The notes beneath the pieces are model-generated. The model was not told the origin of the DNA and did no database searches. It was given only the letters and a program-made list of their open reading frames with translations. A stretch of DNA of 64,000 nt. Origin: Dactylorhiza incarnata. Taxonomy: Eukaryota; Streptophyta; Magnoliopsida; Asparagales; Orchidaceae. A program made the translations under genes and the position numbers. Location: the NCBI GenBank assembly GCA_033032865.1, contig JAWHQI010000009.1, positions 14,973,001 to 15,037,000 on the forward strand, given 5' to 3'. Of the stretch, positions 60,701-64,000 are shown piece after piece (positions within the stretch are counted from its first letter, which is position 1; the number at the start of each line of letters is the position of its first letter).

Positions 60701-63633
60701 CTGGGTAAACTCCAAGTAGTAGGCAGCGGGGGGTGGGGGGCGGTCCCGTTGGCGTAAAAGGAAAATCCGTCGCCACAATTGGAAAATCTGAGCGGCATTC
60801 CCTCGACAGGAATAGGTAATCTCGGCCCGCCTCCAAATGTCGACCGCAGTGTCCAGAAATAAATAGTTGCGGGCAATAGATTCCTGCATGGAGTTGGTCA
60901 GCCATGACATCACTAAGGAGTTCTCGGATTCCCATTGAGGCCAATCTGAGGAGGTTGTTGCCGGTGCTCTGGTGGTACCACTGATGTATCCAAACAGACG
61001 GCGGCTCTTGAGAGCAGAGAAATGGAACAAGCCCACGGGAGATAATTGGTTCCATCCAATTTAATGGTAGGGATCTGAGGAGTCCCGTGATCATGAGAGG
61101 TACGAATAGATCCAGTAGGAGGCAGAGGATCTTGAGGGTCACTCCCACCGGAGGAGACATTCGGAGAATCAACTCTCCCTGGCATAGCGAACGTAGAATA
61201 GAATCACGCTGCTGAAAAAAGGTTCTCACTCATAGAAAGGAGAGAAAACAGCCCCTATCCGGACAACGGAACCAACCAAAGATTTTAATCACGCATGGAA
61301 AGAAGGGGGAGAAAATATTCCTACAATAGAGAGGAAGAACGGACGCCGGAGGAGCAAGTACGGGCTCAAGGCAGCATAGATCCGGCGTCGGGAAGAACAG
61401 AAAGGGGTGGAGGCTGGTCGTGCTGCTGCGAAGGAAGCAGAGACGAACGCAGCGGGAAGCGGAAGCGTGCTTCGACGAAAGAAGCGACGCCTGCTGCTAC
61501 GAGAGAGGCGACGCCGGCTGCTGCGAAAGAGGCGACGATGGGTCGACCTGCTGCGGAAGGCGCTAGGGAGGCGGTGGATGGATCGGGCTCCGAAGGGAGG
61601 CGATGCAAAGAGACGAGAGGCGGAGACGATGTCGAGCTGCGGTGGACGCGAAAACGACGCAAGAACAGACGCACGGGCTAGGGCACGCCCTGCTCTGATA
61701 CCATGTTGGAGAATAGAAAATTGTTATTTACTTTGAAAGGAGGCCCATTCCTAGATATAGGAGGGAGAAATTACAAGGGCAATAAAGGAAATACAGCCAA
61801 CAAAAAGACGGAAAAATAGACATAATTCTAACAATTTTGATTGATAATTGTAGATATTATACTCGAATAAATTGCTAATAGTATACTTGGGTTTTATTCT
61901 ACTAATTCCAATTCCTAGAACTTCTAAACACTTTAATATAATGGCCTGCGCATCTCGAGAATCAATACAAAAAAATGGCAGACTGGCAGAGTTGACGTTG
62001 ATCCCTTTATATAGCCACTATAATTGAAAACTAATTTTGTCATTGTATTACTACCTCCAACACTAGTGAATGTTTCATTATACATATATTTAATAGCTTT
62101 GCATACCTTCAACATCTTTTTTAATAAACACCCAATTAATTATTGTGGTACTCGATTATAAGATGTTTTGAGATTATTTAAAATCATATAAATATCCCTA
62201 CTTTGTTCAGTTTTCCATTGTTTTTTTAAATTTCTCCCATAGTGAATATTTTGCTATCAAACCAAATTGATTCTTCAATTTCTTCATTATAGGAAGCATA
62301 ATCTTGATTCCTCTATAATTACACCATAGTTATAAAAATTATCAAGCAAAAATATTGGGGTCGACGTGTGGGAAAATTTGTGAAAGCATAGATTTCAGAG
62401 ATCAACAGAATAAACATTGATGCATAATCTATGATGGGCTTAGGTAAGCTCATGTAAGGAGGTATTCCGCTTGTGAATACATCAAAACATATGAGATCGC
62501 CTGCCTTAATATATACCTTGAGCCAACTGTTTGTGAATAGACGCTAAACCACAATTTTGAAATACTTGAACCTGCCATTAAAAAACTCATCTGGCCATGA
62601 ATTTGATTAGAATCCTGAAGCAAACTAAGGAGTTATGGAGTTAAACCAAATTTAACTAAAGACCTAAAATAAATATGATATACCACATCCCTTATGTATT
62701 TTAGCAAATAATCTAAACTCCAAATTATGCTAAAATTTGTTTTCAATTAAGTTCATGTTACCAGTTTTTTCCTAGAGATTTCCATCAATTTTCCCACCTC
62801 TGAAAAAATTAGATTTGCTTTTTTCCTAGAGATTTCCATCAATTTTAGCAGATAAACTCTAACTATAACCAAAATAATTTATCAAATCTAATTTTTTCCT
62901 TTCAAGAAAAAAGTAGATTTGATAAATTATTTTGGTAATAGTCAAATAAATAGTGTACTAAGCACATAGAAATTGATTCACTTTGACACTTTCAAACTGA
63001 AGGAAGTTCAACTATAATATGTTTCCGCCACTTGTCAAATTACTGACATCCTCACTAAACCTACATCTCACCCTATACACTTCCATTTGTGTTCAAACTT
63101 AGTTCATACAACATATGTCTTCCAGCTCCTGGAGGAGTATAAAGTGTGCCCTTTACAAAAATATTGTTTTATTTCTTTTTTGTATATTTTTTTATAGGGA
63201 TTTGTTTCCTTTGTACTTACAAGGGTCTATTTATCCCCAAAATGAATGAGAAAAAATTCATTTCCTCTCAATTTTCACATTTCCATTTCTATTTTGTTTA
63301 TTGCCAGCAAGCAATATTTATCTATTATTTTATTCACGTTCCATCTACTTGTGAATCCTTCTCAATACCCTCAAATTCTTACCTAATTACTACTTGTTCA
63401 TATTCTTGGAAAATCTGCAGGCACTTGAAGTGATTGAACTTGATCAAAAAACACAACTTGTATATGAGTTGGATGGTCATGTTTTGCGATGTGTTCGTGA
63501 TCAAAATGGTAATCATGTTATTCAAAAGTGCATCGAGTGTGTGCCAACCGAGAGAATCAATTTCATCTTATCTGCTTTTCGTGGACACGTTGCTACTCTC
63601 TCTATGCATTCCTATGGCTGCAGAGTTATTCAG
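25736..63633 (+). CDS. PUM5: Pumilio (PUF) RNA-binding protein, PUM5-like, 3' end beyond window
   Basis: Spliced CDS: join of 25736-26302, 48047-49458, 49568-49709, 49881-49988 and 63421-63633, 814 codons with no stop, continuing to the right. Residues 1-650 are the Ser/Asn/Pro-rich N-terminal region of plant Pumilio proteins, with the conserved block VDLIQ|EDFPRT across exon 1/2. Puf repeats start near residue 645. RNA-contact residues read S666 R667 Q670 (repeat 1), N702 Y703 Q706 (2), C738 R739 Q742 (3), N774 H775 Q778 (4) and C810 R811 Q814 (5), the same set as in classical PUM proteins, predicting binding to UGUA-type 3'UTR sites. Such proteins act in the cytoplasm on mRNA decay and translation. 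The start ATG is the first in the exon and gives MATEVPVR, reminiscent of the plant PUM5/6 type; the symbol is tentative, the family is not. Transposons in introns 1 and 4 explain the 38-kb span. Confidence 0.93.
26614..27033 (-). repeat. 3' LTR of the 26.6-30.0 kb element
   Basis: Reverse complement of the LTR type seen at 40294-40688, with clear end-to-end similarity. It is preceded on the minus strand by a purine-rich GATTTGAAGGATGTGGGAT tract. Confidence 0.75.
27034..27755 (-). pseudogene. Gag-like proline-rich frame plus polyprotein tail
   Basis: The frame at 27219-27755 (178 codons) starts with a short helix ([11 protein letters not shown]), matching LTANMDRL in the related frame at 43145-43450, then runs into a Pro/Ser/Leu-rich tract. 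Beyond its stop, 27034-27130 still encodes, in another frame, the tail motif PDDHVV...[11 protein letters not shown] also seen in three other elements here. No zinc knuckle, protease or RT is visible. The longer overlapping frame at 27130-27864 is a shadow. Confidence 0.5.
27052..27069 (-). promoter_or_regulatory. Conserved hairpin near the 3' LTR (copy 1 of 4)
   Basis: GAGCTTGTCCTCAAGCTC: perfect 7-bp arms and a 4-nt loop, about 18-20 nt from the LTR edge. The same structure recurs at 30644-30661, 41488-41505 and 43782-43799. Confidence 0.6.
27788..28932. mobile_element. Long-TIR DNA element (Mutator-like layout) with possible captured sequence
   Basis: TIRs of ~163 bp (27788-27950 and 28771-28932) are about 90% alike. 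Each carries four spaced copies of a TTGGCAGTTTGCACCCC-type motif. The 820-bp interior has no transposase; it holds GC-richer, exon-like stretches (for example 28043-28246, with a 67-codon frame). Flanks GCTTA and GCCTTA hint at a target duplication. Long TIRs and foreign-looking filling fit a Pack-MULE, but the source gene is not recognised. Confidence 0.7.
28043..28246 (+). other. Unrecognised open frame inside the long-TIR element
   Basis: A 67-codon frame with a helical, acidic composition ([28 protein letters not shown]) looks like real coding sequence rather than random DNA. It has no partner exons and no family I can name. It may be a fragment of a host gene carried by the element. Confidence 0.35.
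29565..29959 (-). repeat. 5' LTR of the 26.6-30.0 kb element
   Basis: 395 bp, diverged copy of 26614-27033, ending CCGTAACA. Confidence 0.75.
29960..30120. other. Intron DNA between elements
   Basis: No gene or repeat is seen. Confidence 0.5.
30216..30623 (-). repeat. 3' LTR of the gag-only element
   Basis: 408 bp, repeated at 32482-32888. Confidence 0.9.
30644..30661 (-). promoter_or_regulatory. Conserved hairpin near the 3' LTR (copy 2 of 4)
   Basis: GAGCTTGTCCTCAAGCTC, 20 nt from the inner LTR edge. On the minus strand it also encodes LELEDKL. Confidence 0.6.
30685..31653 (-). pseudogene. Gypsy gag with CCHC-like zinc knuckle, two stops
   Basis: One frame starts at ATG 31653 with a coiled-coil-like N-terminus ([17 protein letters not shown]) and a Pro-rich linker. 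It continues through [15 protein letters not shown], the typical entry to the gypsy capsid domain. The capsid (WLTRCEQFF ... [14 protein letters not shown] ... [16 protein letters not shown]) ends in the motif [28 protein letters not shown], a variant zinc knuckle common in chromovirus-type gag. A TAG at 31312 and another TAG near 31180 interrupt the frame, which otherwise stays in register. Confidence 0.85.
31654..32481 (-). other. Leader between 5' LTR and gag of the gag-only element
   Basis: Non-coding in element orientation. A ~70-bp unit containing AATTAATTCC is repeated imperfectly three times (about 31955-32125). These include TTAATTCCTTTTGTGGTGAC at 32036 and 32100. Frames crossing it are shadows. 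Confidence 0.5.
32482..32888 (-). repeat. 5' LTR of the gag-only element
   Basis: 407 bp, a close copy of 30216-30623. Confidence 0.9.
33007..33483. other. Intron DNA, no feature
   Basis: Short frames only. The left edge of the copia remnant could reach into it. Confidence 0.4.
33484..34102 (-). pseudogene. Copia protease-site/GAG-pre-integrase fragment, unit A
   Basis: The frame at 33812-34102 begins [15 protein letters not shown]: the copia protease active-site region with D-S-R in place of D-S-G. It continues with pre-integrase features ([35 protein letters not shown]). After a frame change, 33484-34023 carries [16 protein letters not shown]. The remainder of that frame runs into the GC-rich palindrome cassette and is not copia protein. 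Confidence 0.65.
34411..34568. repeat. 21-bp minisatellite, seven full copies
   Basis: Unit GGGCCTAGCCCGCTTCCAGGA, tandem and almost perfect from 34414 to 34560. Unit A has only one copy at the equivalent place (33537-33570), so the array expanded after the duplication. Confidence 0.9.
34578..34630. repeat. GC-rich palindromes (REP-like) in unit B
   Basis: AAGCCCGTGCT at 34578-34588 pairs perfectly with AGCACGGGCTT at 34613-34623, and CACGGGC-TTC-GCCCGTG at 34614-34630 is a 7-bp-arm hairpin. A diverged version lies in unit A (33587-33632). Confidence 0.75.
35337..35801 (-). pseudogene. Copia gag/protease-site fragment, unit C junction
   Basis: The frame contains [17 protein letters not shown] (again with D-S-R) preceded by a gag C-terminus-like stretch. 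After the third-copy junction it runs into the unit B gag-like segment. It shows that the duplicated block includes DNA on both sides of the protease site. Confidence 0.55.
36271..37560 (-). other. Gag-side remainder of the copia element
   Basis: Several broken minus-strand frames (36664-37113, 37135-37506) lie where gag should be, but no UBN2 or zinc-knuckle motif could be recognised. A G20 homopolymer occupies 37312-37331. Confidence 0.4.
37312..37331. repeat. Homopolymer of 20 G
   Basis: Twenty consecutive G. Shorter G-runs occur at the matching edges of units A (about 33716-33727) and B (about 34724-34738). Confidence 0.9.
37646..37742. repeat. CA/TA microsatellite
   Basis: A CA-repeat passes into TATATATG repeats and ATGTACAT units. 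Confidence 0.85.
37743..38399. other. Intron DNA, no feature
   Basis: A C-rich patch (37900-38100) has an 82-codon frame without recognisable content. The rest is AT-rich. Confidence 0.4.
38400..38861. mobile_element. MITE-like element, intact copy
   Basis: The ends TAGTAAAGGCTCAAGGCGC and, reversed, GTTGTTAAAGGCACGCC are imperfect inverted repeats rich in AAGGCGC units. The ~460 bp aligns with 51161-51220 plus 56328-56735. Confidence 0.65.
38862..40293. other. Intron DNA with an 80-bp tandem duplication
   Basis: 39241-39320 and 39321-39400 are head-to-tail copies (AATTGAAACCATCTTTATAC...). Nothing else is identifiable. Confidence 0.6.
40294..40688 (+). repeat. 5' LTR of the + strand element
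   Basis: 395 bp, TGTTATGG...CCATAACA, immediately followed by the primer-binding site. Confidence 0.85.
40691..40705 (+). other. tRNA-Met-type primer-binding site
   Basis: TTGGTATCAGAGCTG, two bases after the LTR end. Confidence 0.8.
41008..41467 (-). repeat. 3' LTR of the young element
   Basis: 460 bp. It contains a minus-strand TATA box (complement of CTTTTATAACT, about 41168) and, upstream of it in element sense, an array of ~14-bp units (ATTAAAATAGGAAA) at about 41188-41335. Confidence 0.9.
41314..42213 (-). CDS. Proline-rich gag-like protein of the young LTR element
   Basis: The ATG at 42213 is the first in the interior on the minus strand and opens 299 codons, ending within the 3' LTR. 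Residues ~15-45 form a helix ([26 protein letters not shown]), as at gag N-termini. Residues ~60-190 are Pro/Leu/Ser-rich. From ~residue 205 comes a block shared with other elements here ([11 protein letters not shown]...[21 protein letters not shown]), the remnant of a gypsy polyprotein tail; its last codons contain the polypurine tract. No capsid core, zinc knuckle, protease or RT is recognisable. A longer frame to 42534 starts inside the LTR and is not favoured. The antisense 201-codon frame at 41588-42193 is a shadow. Confidence 0.6.
   Translation of the reverse strand: MAPSTRLHPDASGADTSDEVVQRRLDGHDTQFAAIQATLQVILARLEARPASPAPTTSGGCTSPADGGTNRPLRPAADPPVESAPTADVPPLSTEVIPPPLPPPLRLPVPPPPVNSPPPLPSSSAPVLPPPPAISHLPLPALAPPALAFSLAPVASSPLLPPRAPLPPTDSFLLLVVASPTSLWLLLTTAPPILRKPLLPMAPSLLANTAAATTCYLALFWREVKVPDDPATRVVHELEGKLVLKDGWSVTDPPPVILQWTYARRSPRGASTRAGNQRPNHPLPHGSMTWRRPLNYSLF
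41488..41505 (-). promoter_or_regulatory. Conserved hairpin near the 3' LTR (copy 3 of 4)
   Basis: GAGCTTGCCCTCAAGCTC, 20 nt from the LTR. Only the loop differs from the other copies; the stem is unchanged. Confidence 0.6.
42309..42768 (-). repeat. 5' LTR of the young element
   Basis: 460 bp, nearly identical to 41008-41467. The ATTAAAATAGGAAA-type array is at about 42487-42635. Confidence 0.9.
43145..43450 (+). pseudogene. Gag-like frame of the + strand element
   Basis: 101 codons with an acidic/helical start ([38 protein letters not shown]) and a Pro-rich continuation, like the frame at 27219-27755. The frame stops at 43450. Downstream DNA to about 43780 is out of frame but still carries traces of the tail block (ELFWREIK, then frameshifted [12 protein letters not shown]). 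Confidence 0.5.
43782..43799 (+). promoter_or_regulatory. Conserved hairpin near the 3' LTR (copy 4 of 4)
   Basis: GAGCTTGAGGACAAGCTC, 20 nt before the 3' LTR start at 43820. It persists although the protein frame around it is broken. Confidence 0.6.
44053..44179 (-). repeat. 3' LTR of the RT-only copia element
   Basis: 127 bp, TGTTAGG...CATAACA, repeated at 46181-46307. Confidence 0.9.
44187..46109 (-). pseudogene. Copia reverse transcriptase and RNase H, one frameshift
   Basis: The first part (45322-46035) has the integrase-RT linker, then [41 protein letters not shown] and [10 protein letters not shown], the conserved start of copia RT with its first catalytic Asp. After a frame change near 45350 the second part (44187-45527) continues with [22 protein letters not shown], the YVDD catalytic box, the RT thumb, and RNase H ([25 protein letters not shown]), ending DILTKG. 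All catalytic residues appear present, so the frameshift is the main defect seen. Confidence 0.88.
46181..46307 (-). repeat. 5' LTR of the RT-only copia element
   Basis: 127 bp. The primer site abuts its inner edge. Confidence 0.9.
46978..47160 (+). mobile_element. tRNA-derived SINE, Au-like
   Basis: RNA polymerase III boxes are visible: A box TTGGCGCACCGGT (46988-47000) and B box GGTTCGAGTC (47032-47041). The body has the CCCTTCCCCGGACCC and GTGCACCGGGCTGCCC blocks known from plant Au SINEs, and it ends in a T-run. The target duplications TTTATTCTTTATCTTG-Y-TCATG at 46956-46977 and 47161-47182 match at 21 of 22 positions. Short frames across it are not genes. Confidence 0.92.
46988..47041 (+). 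promoter_or_regulatory. Internal pol III promoter of the SINE (A and B boxes)
   Basis: A box at 46988-47000 and B box at 47032-47041, with usual tRNA-like spacing. Confidence 0.8.
48047..49458 (+). CDS. PUM5: Pumilio exon 2, residues 190-659 and part of 660
   Basis: The exon starts after CTCTCAG and ends GATTTCAG at 49458, followed by GCAAGT. It codes the long Ser/Asn/Gln/Tyr-rich N-terminal region and enters Puf repeat 1 ([26 protein letters not shown]). The upstream part of the frame (48008-48046) is intron. Confidence 0.92.
49459..49567 (+). other. Intron 2, 109 bp, GC-AG type
   Basis: Donor CAG|GCAAGT and acceptor TTTTCAG|T. Only this boundary joins the frame to give the conserved [15 protein letters not shown] of Puf repeat 1; the nearest GT (49463) would shift the frame. 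Confidence 0.85.
49568..49709 (+). CDS. PUM5: Pumilio exon 3, Puf repeats 1-2
   Basis: Completes S660 and codes residues 661-707, ending [14 protein letters not shown]. It contains the RNA-contact residues of repeats 1 (S, R, Q) and 2 (N, Y, Q). Confidence 0.93.
49881..49988 (+). CDS. PUM5: Pumilio exon 4, Puf repeats 2-3
   Basis: 36 codons from [12 protein letters not shown] to MYGCRVIQK, flanked by CTCCACAG and GTTTTT. Repeat 3 contact residues C, R, Q are present. Confidence 0.93.
50706..50995. repeat. 11-bp minisatellite (AAGAATGAAYT), ~25 copies
   Basis: Consecutive copies with drift between AAGAATGAATT, AAGAATGAACT and AAGAAAGAACT. The stretch before it (49989-50705) is plain intron. 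Confidence 0.85.
51221..51345 (-). repeat. 3' LTR of the 51.2-56.3 kb copia element
   Basis: About 125 bp, repeated at 56202-56327. Confidence 0.75.
51346..54480 (-). pseudogene. Copia pol remnant (pre-integrase, integrase, RT, RNase H)
   Basis: From 5' to 3' on the minus strand: pre-integrase (54086-54334, [12 protein letters not shown]), integrase core pieces (53662-53850 with [12 protein letters not shown]; 53357-53641 with [25 protein letters not shown]), linker and RT start (52672-53214, [22 protein letters not shown]), a YVDD box near 52270, RT thumb (51854-52177, [28 protein letters not shown]), and the RNase H tail (51318-51521). Many stops and shifts separate the parts. Confidence 0.82.
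54630..55598 (-). pseudogene. Copia gag remnant with zinc knuckle and RG tract
   Basis: The likely start is ATG at 55598 ([13 protein letters not shown]), followed by [31 protein letters not shown], the usual gag N-terminal block. The frame then breaks. 55062-55322 and 54784-55023 supply the middle and the zinc knuckle start [19 protein letters not shown] hexamer run (about 54690-54740) encodes an Arg-Gly tract in the gag frame. Confidence 0.75.
55640..56050 (-). repeat. Leader minisatellite (CACTGGGAAGAA units)
   Basis: About a dozen imperfect ~20-30-bp units with the core ACACTGGGAAGAAG lie between the 5' LTR and gag. Cys-rich frames over it are artefacts. Confidence 0.7.
56202..56327 (-). 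repeat. 5' LTR of the 51.2-56.3 kb copia element
   Basis: About 126 bp, a copy of 51221-51345. Confidence 0.75.
56831..56959 (-). repeat. 3' LTR of the 56.8-61.8 kb copia element
   Basis: 129 bp, copy at 61704-61833. Confidence 0.9.
56967..58440 (-). pseudogene. Copia RT and RNase H remnant
   Basis: 57813-58280 has the RT palm: [59 protein letters not shown] and [11 protein letters not shown]. 57501-57716 and 57358-57591 carry the thumb/connection. 56967-57419 is RNase H ([52 protein letters not shown]). Parts lie in different frames. Confidence 0.85.
58446..59997 (-). pseudogene. Copia pre-integrase and integrase remnant
   Basis: 59545-59997 holds the GAG-pre-integrase region ([21 protein letters not shown]). 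58961-59530 is the integrase core: HTDVWGP with the first Asp, then LRSNNGREY where the usual S-D-N-G is S-N-N-G (second catalytic Asp replaced by Asn), and [13 protein letters not shown] with the Glu. 58446-59000 is the C-terminal domain and linker. The core frame is open for 189 codons despite the lost Asp. Confidence 0.85.
59972..61185 (-). pseudogene. Copia gag and protease-site remnant
   Basis: Starts at ATG 61185; 60913-61185 contains [18 protein letters not shown]. After a frame change, 59972-61036 (354 codons) continues with the capsid-like UBN2 region ([10 protein letters not shown]...[12 protein letters not shown]...[15 protein letters not shown]...[18 protein letters not shown]), a CX2CX4HX4C zinc knuckle ([14 protein letters not shown]), and the protease start [13 protein letters not shown], where the catalytic D-S-G is D-S-D. 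Confidence 0.85.
61186..61703 (-). other. Leader of the copia element
   Basis: Lies between the 5' LTR and gag. It has imperfect GCGACGCCTGCTGCTACGAG-type repeats at about 61480-61560. No gene is seen; plus-strand frames are shadows. Confidence 0.5.
61704..61833 (-). repeat. 5' LTR of the 56.8-61.8 kb copia element
   Basis: 130 bp, copy of 56831-56959. Confidence 0.9.
61834..63420 (+). other. Remaining intron 4 with inverted and direct repeats
   Basis: AT-rich. It has a 54-bp-offset direct repeat (TTTTCCTAGAGATTTCCATC at about 62767 and 62821) and an inverted repeat at 62868-62935. It ends in a T-rich tract and the acceptor at 63420. Confidence 0.6.
62868..62935. repeat. Near-perfect inverted repeat (~31-bp arms)
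   Basis: 62868-62898 and 62906-62935 pair with one mismatch around a 7-nt loop. The arms include ACCAAAATAATTTATCAAAT and its complement. Confidence 0.85.
63421..63633 (+). CDS. PUM5: Pumilio exon 5, Puf repeats 3-5
   Basis: 71 codons from [10 protein letters not shown] to HSYGCRVIQ, ending CAG|GTAATA. It contains the contact residues of repeats 4 (N, H, Q) and 5 (C, R, Q). Repeats 6-8 and the C-terminus must lie in exons beyond 64000. Confidence 0.93.
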
Positions 63634-63643
63634 GTAATATTAG

Positions 63644-64000
63644 TGTTAGAAAAGTCCATGTAAAGGTCCATTTATGGGCCCATTTAGTTTCTTGTTTTTC
63701 TCTCTTTGCTTTAGTCCCACACAGTGTATAAGGGACTCCTCTCTCTTTTTCCCTCCTATATATATGTATTCATACATTGTATTTGATACTTGAGAAAATA
63801 TATACAAGGTTCCGCTCTTTTCTACATGGTATCAGAGCGTGGTTCCAAACCTGCGGTTAATCTTTCGTAACTGCCTGCTTTCTGCGGTCTTGAATTCTCA
63901 AATTGGGCGGTCTCCCTCTTGTCGCCTGCCCCAGCTAACCGCAGCTCCCTGCGGTCTCCTGCCAAGTGGGCCCCACCTCTTCTGGCCTTCTTGCTGTTAT
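63644..64000 (+). mobile_element. 5' LTR and start of a copia element, cut by window end
   Basis: An LTR from TGTTAGAAAAG (63644) to TTTCTACA (63826, 183 bp) is followed by primer site TGGTATCAGAGCG (63827). It sits 10 bp after the exon-5 donor. The leader up to 64000 shows no frame yet. Confidence 0.8.

Larger units (their letters stand above)
56831..61833 (-). mobile_element. Full-length degenerate copia element with 129-bp LTRs
   Basis: LTRs 56831-56959 and 61704-61833 (TGTTGGA...TCTAACA). Target duplication GTTTT/ATTTT (56826-56830, 61834-61838). Primer site ATGGTATCAGAGCAGGG (complement of about 61687-61703) and polypurine tract TTGAGAGGGAG are intact. The interior has gag, protease, integrase, RT and RNase H in order on the minus strand, with several frame breaks. 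The short LTRs fit Ale-type copia. Confidence 0.9.
49989..63420 (+). other. Intron 4 of the Pumilio gene, 13.4 kb
   Basis: Bounded by GTTTTT and TCTGCAG. Joining gives the unbroken Puf repeat 3 helix [14 protein letters not shown]. It contains an 11-bp minisatellite, a MITE-like element and two copia elements. Confidence 0.88.

Overview
Nuclear DNA of a eudicot plant. The evidence is one spliced Pumilio-family gene with very long introns, set in a dense and repeatedly nested layer of plant-type Ty1/copia and Ty3/gypsy LTR retrotransposons, a hAT transposon, MITE-like elements and a tRNA-derived SINE. Nothing in the sequence fixes the genus.

The only convincing host gene is a Pumilio (PUF) RNA-binding protein gene on the + strand, closest to the PUM5 type. 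Five exons lie in the window: the 5'UTR/first coding exon (25669-26302), then 48047-49458, 49568-49709, 49881-49988 and 63421-63633. They give 814 codons without an internal stop and run up to Puf repeat 5; the rest lies to the right. Intron 1 is 21.7 kb and intron 4 is 13.4 kb, both swollen by transposons. Intron 2 is 109 bp with a GC-AG boundary. The promoter and any earlier non-coding exon lie upstream; candidates at about 14.2-14.7 kb and 20.8-21.9 kb are weak.

Layout. 1-2820: 3' end and 3' LTR of a SIRE-like copia element, followed by a degenerate 20-bp minisatellite. 3-8.6 kb: no gene. 8646-14212: a TIR-bounded element that hosts an LTR element with 1.2-kb LTRs and a 205-bp interior (8828-11483), plus a dead hAT transposon (11723-13662). 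15569-20557: an internally deleted gypsy element. 20791-21487: a 348-bp tandem duplication. 22339-25271: a gag/protease-only gypsy element. Intron 1 holds, in order: a gag-like LTR element (26614-29959) carrying a long-TIR element; a gag-only LTR element (30216-32888) sitting inside a MITE; a rearranged copia remnant with a tandem triplication (about 33.5-37.6 kb); a MITE-like element (38400-38861); a + strand LTR element (40294-46623) that itself hosts a very young 1.76-kb LTR element (41008-42768) and an RT-only copia element (44053-46307); and an Au-like SINE (46978-47160). Intron 4 holds an 11-bp minisatellite and two degenerate copia elements (51221-56327 inside a MITE-like element, and 56831-61833). 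A further copia 5' LTR begins 10 bp after the exon-5 splice donor.

The most notable non-host signal is a hairpin (7-bp arms, 4-nt loop) found 18-20 nt from the 3' LTR, next to the polypurine tract, in four protein-poor gypsy-like elements. Most LTR elements between 8.8 and 62 kb lie antisense to the Pumilio gene. Target-site duplications could be read directly for several insertions, giving an internal order of nesting.
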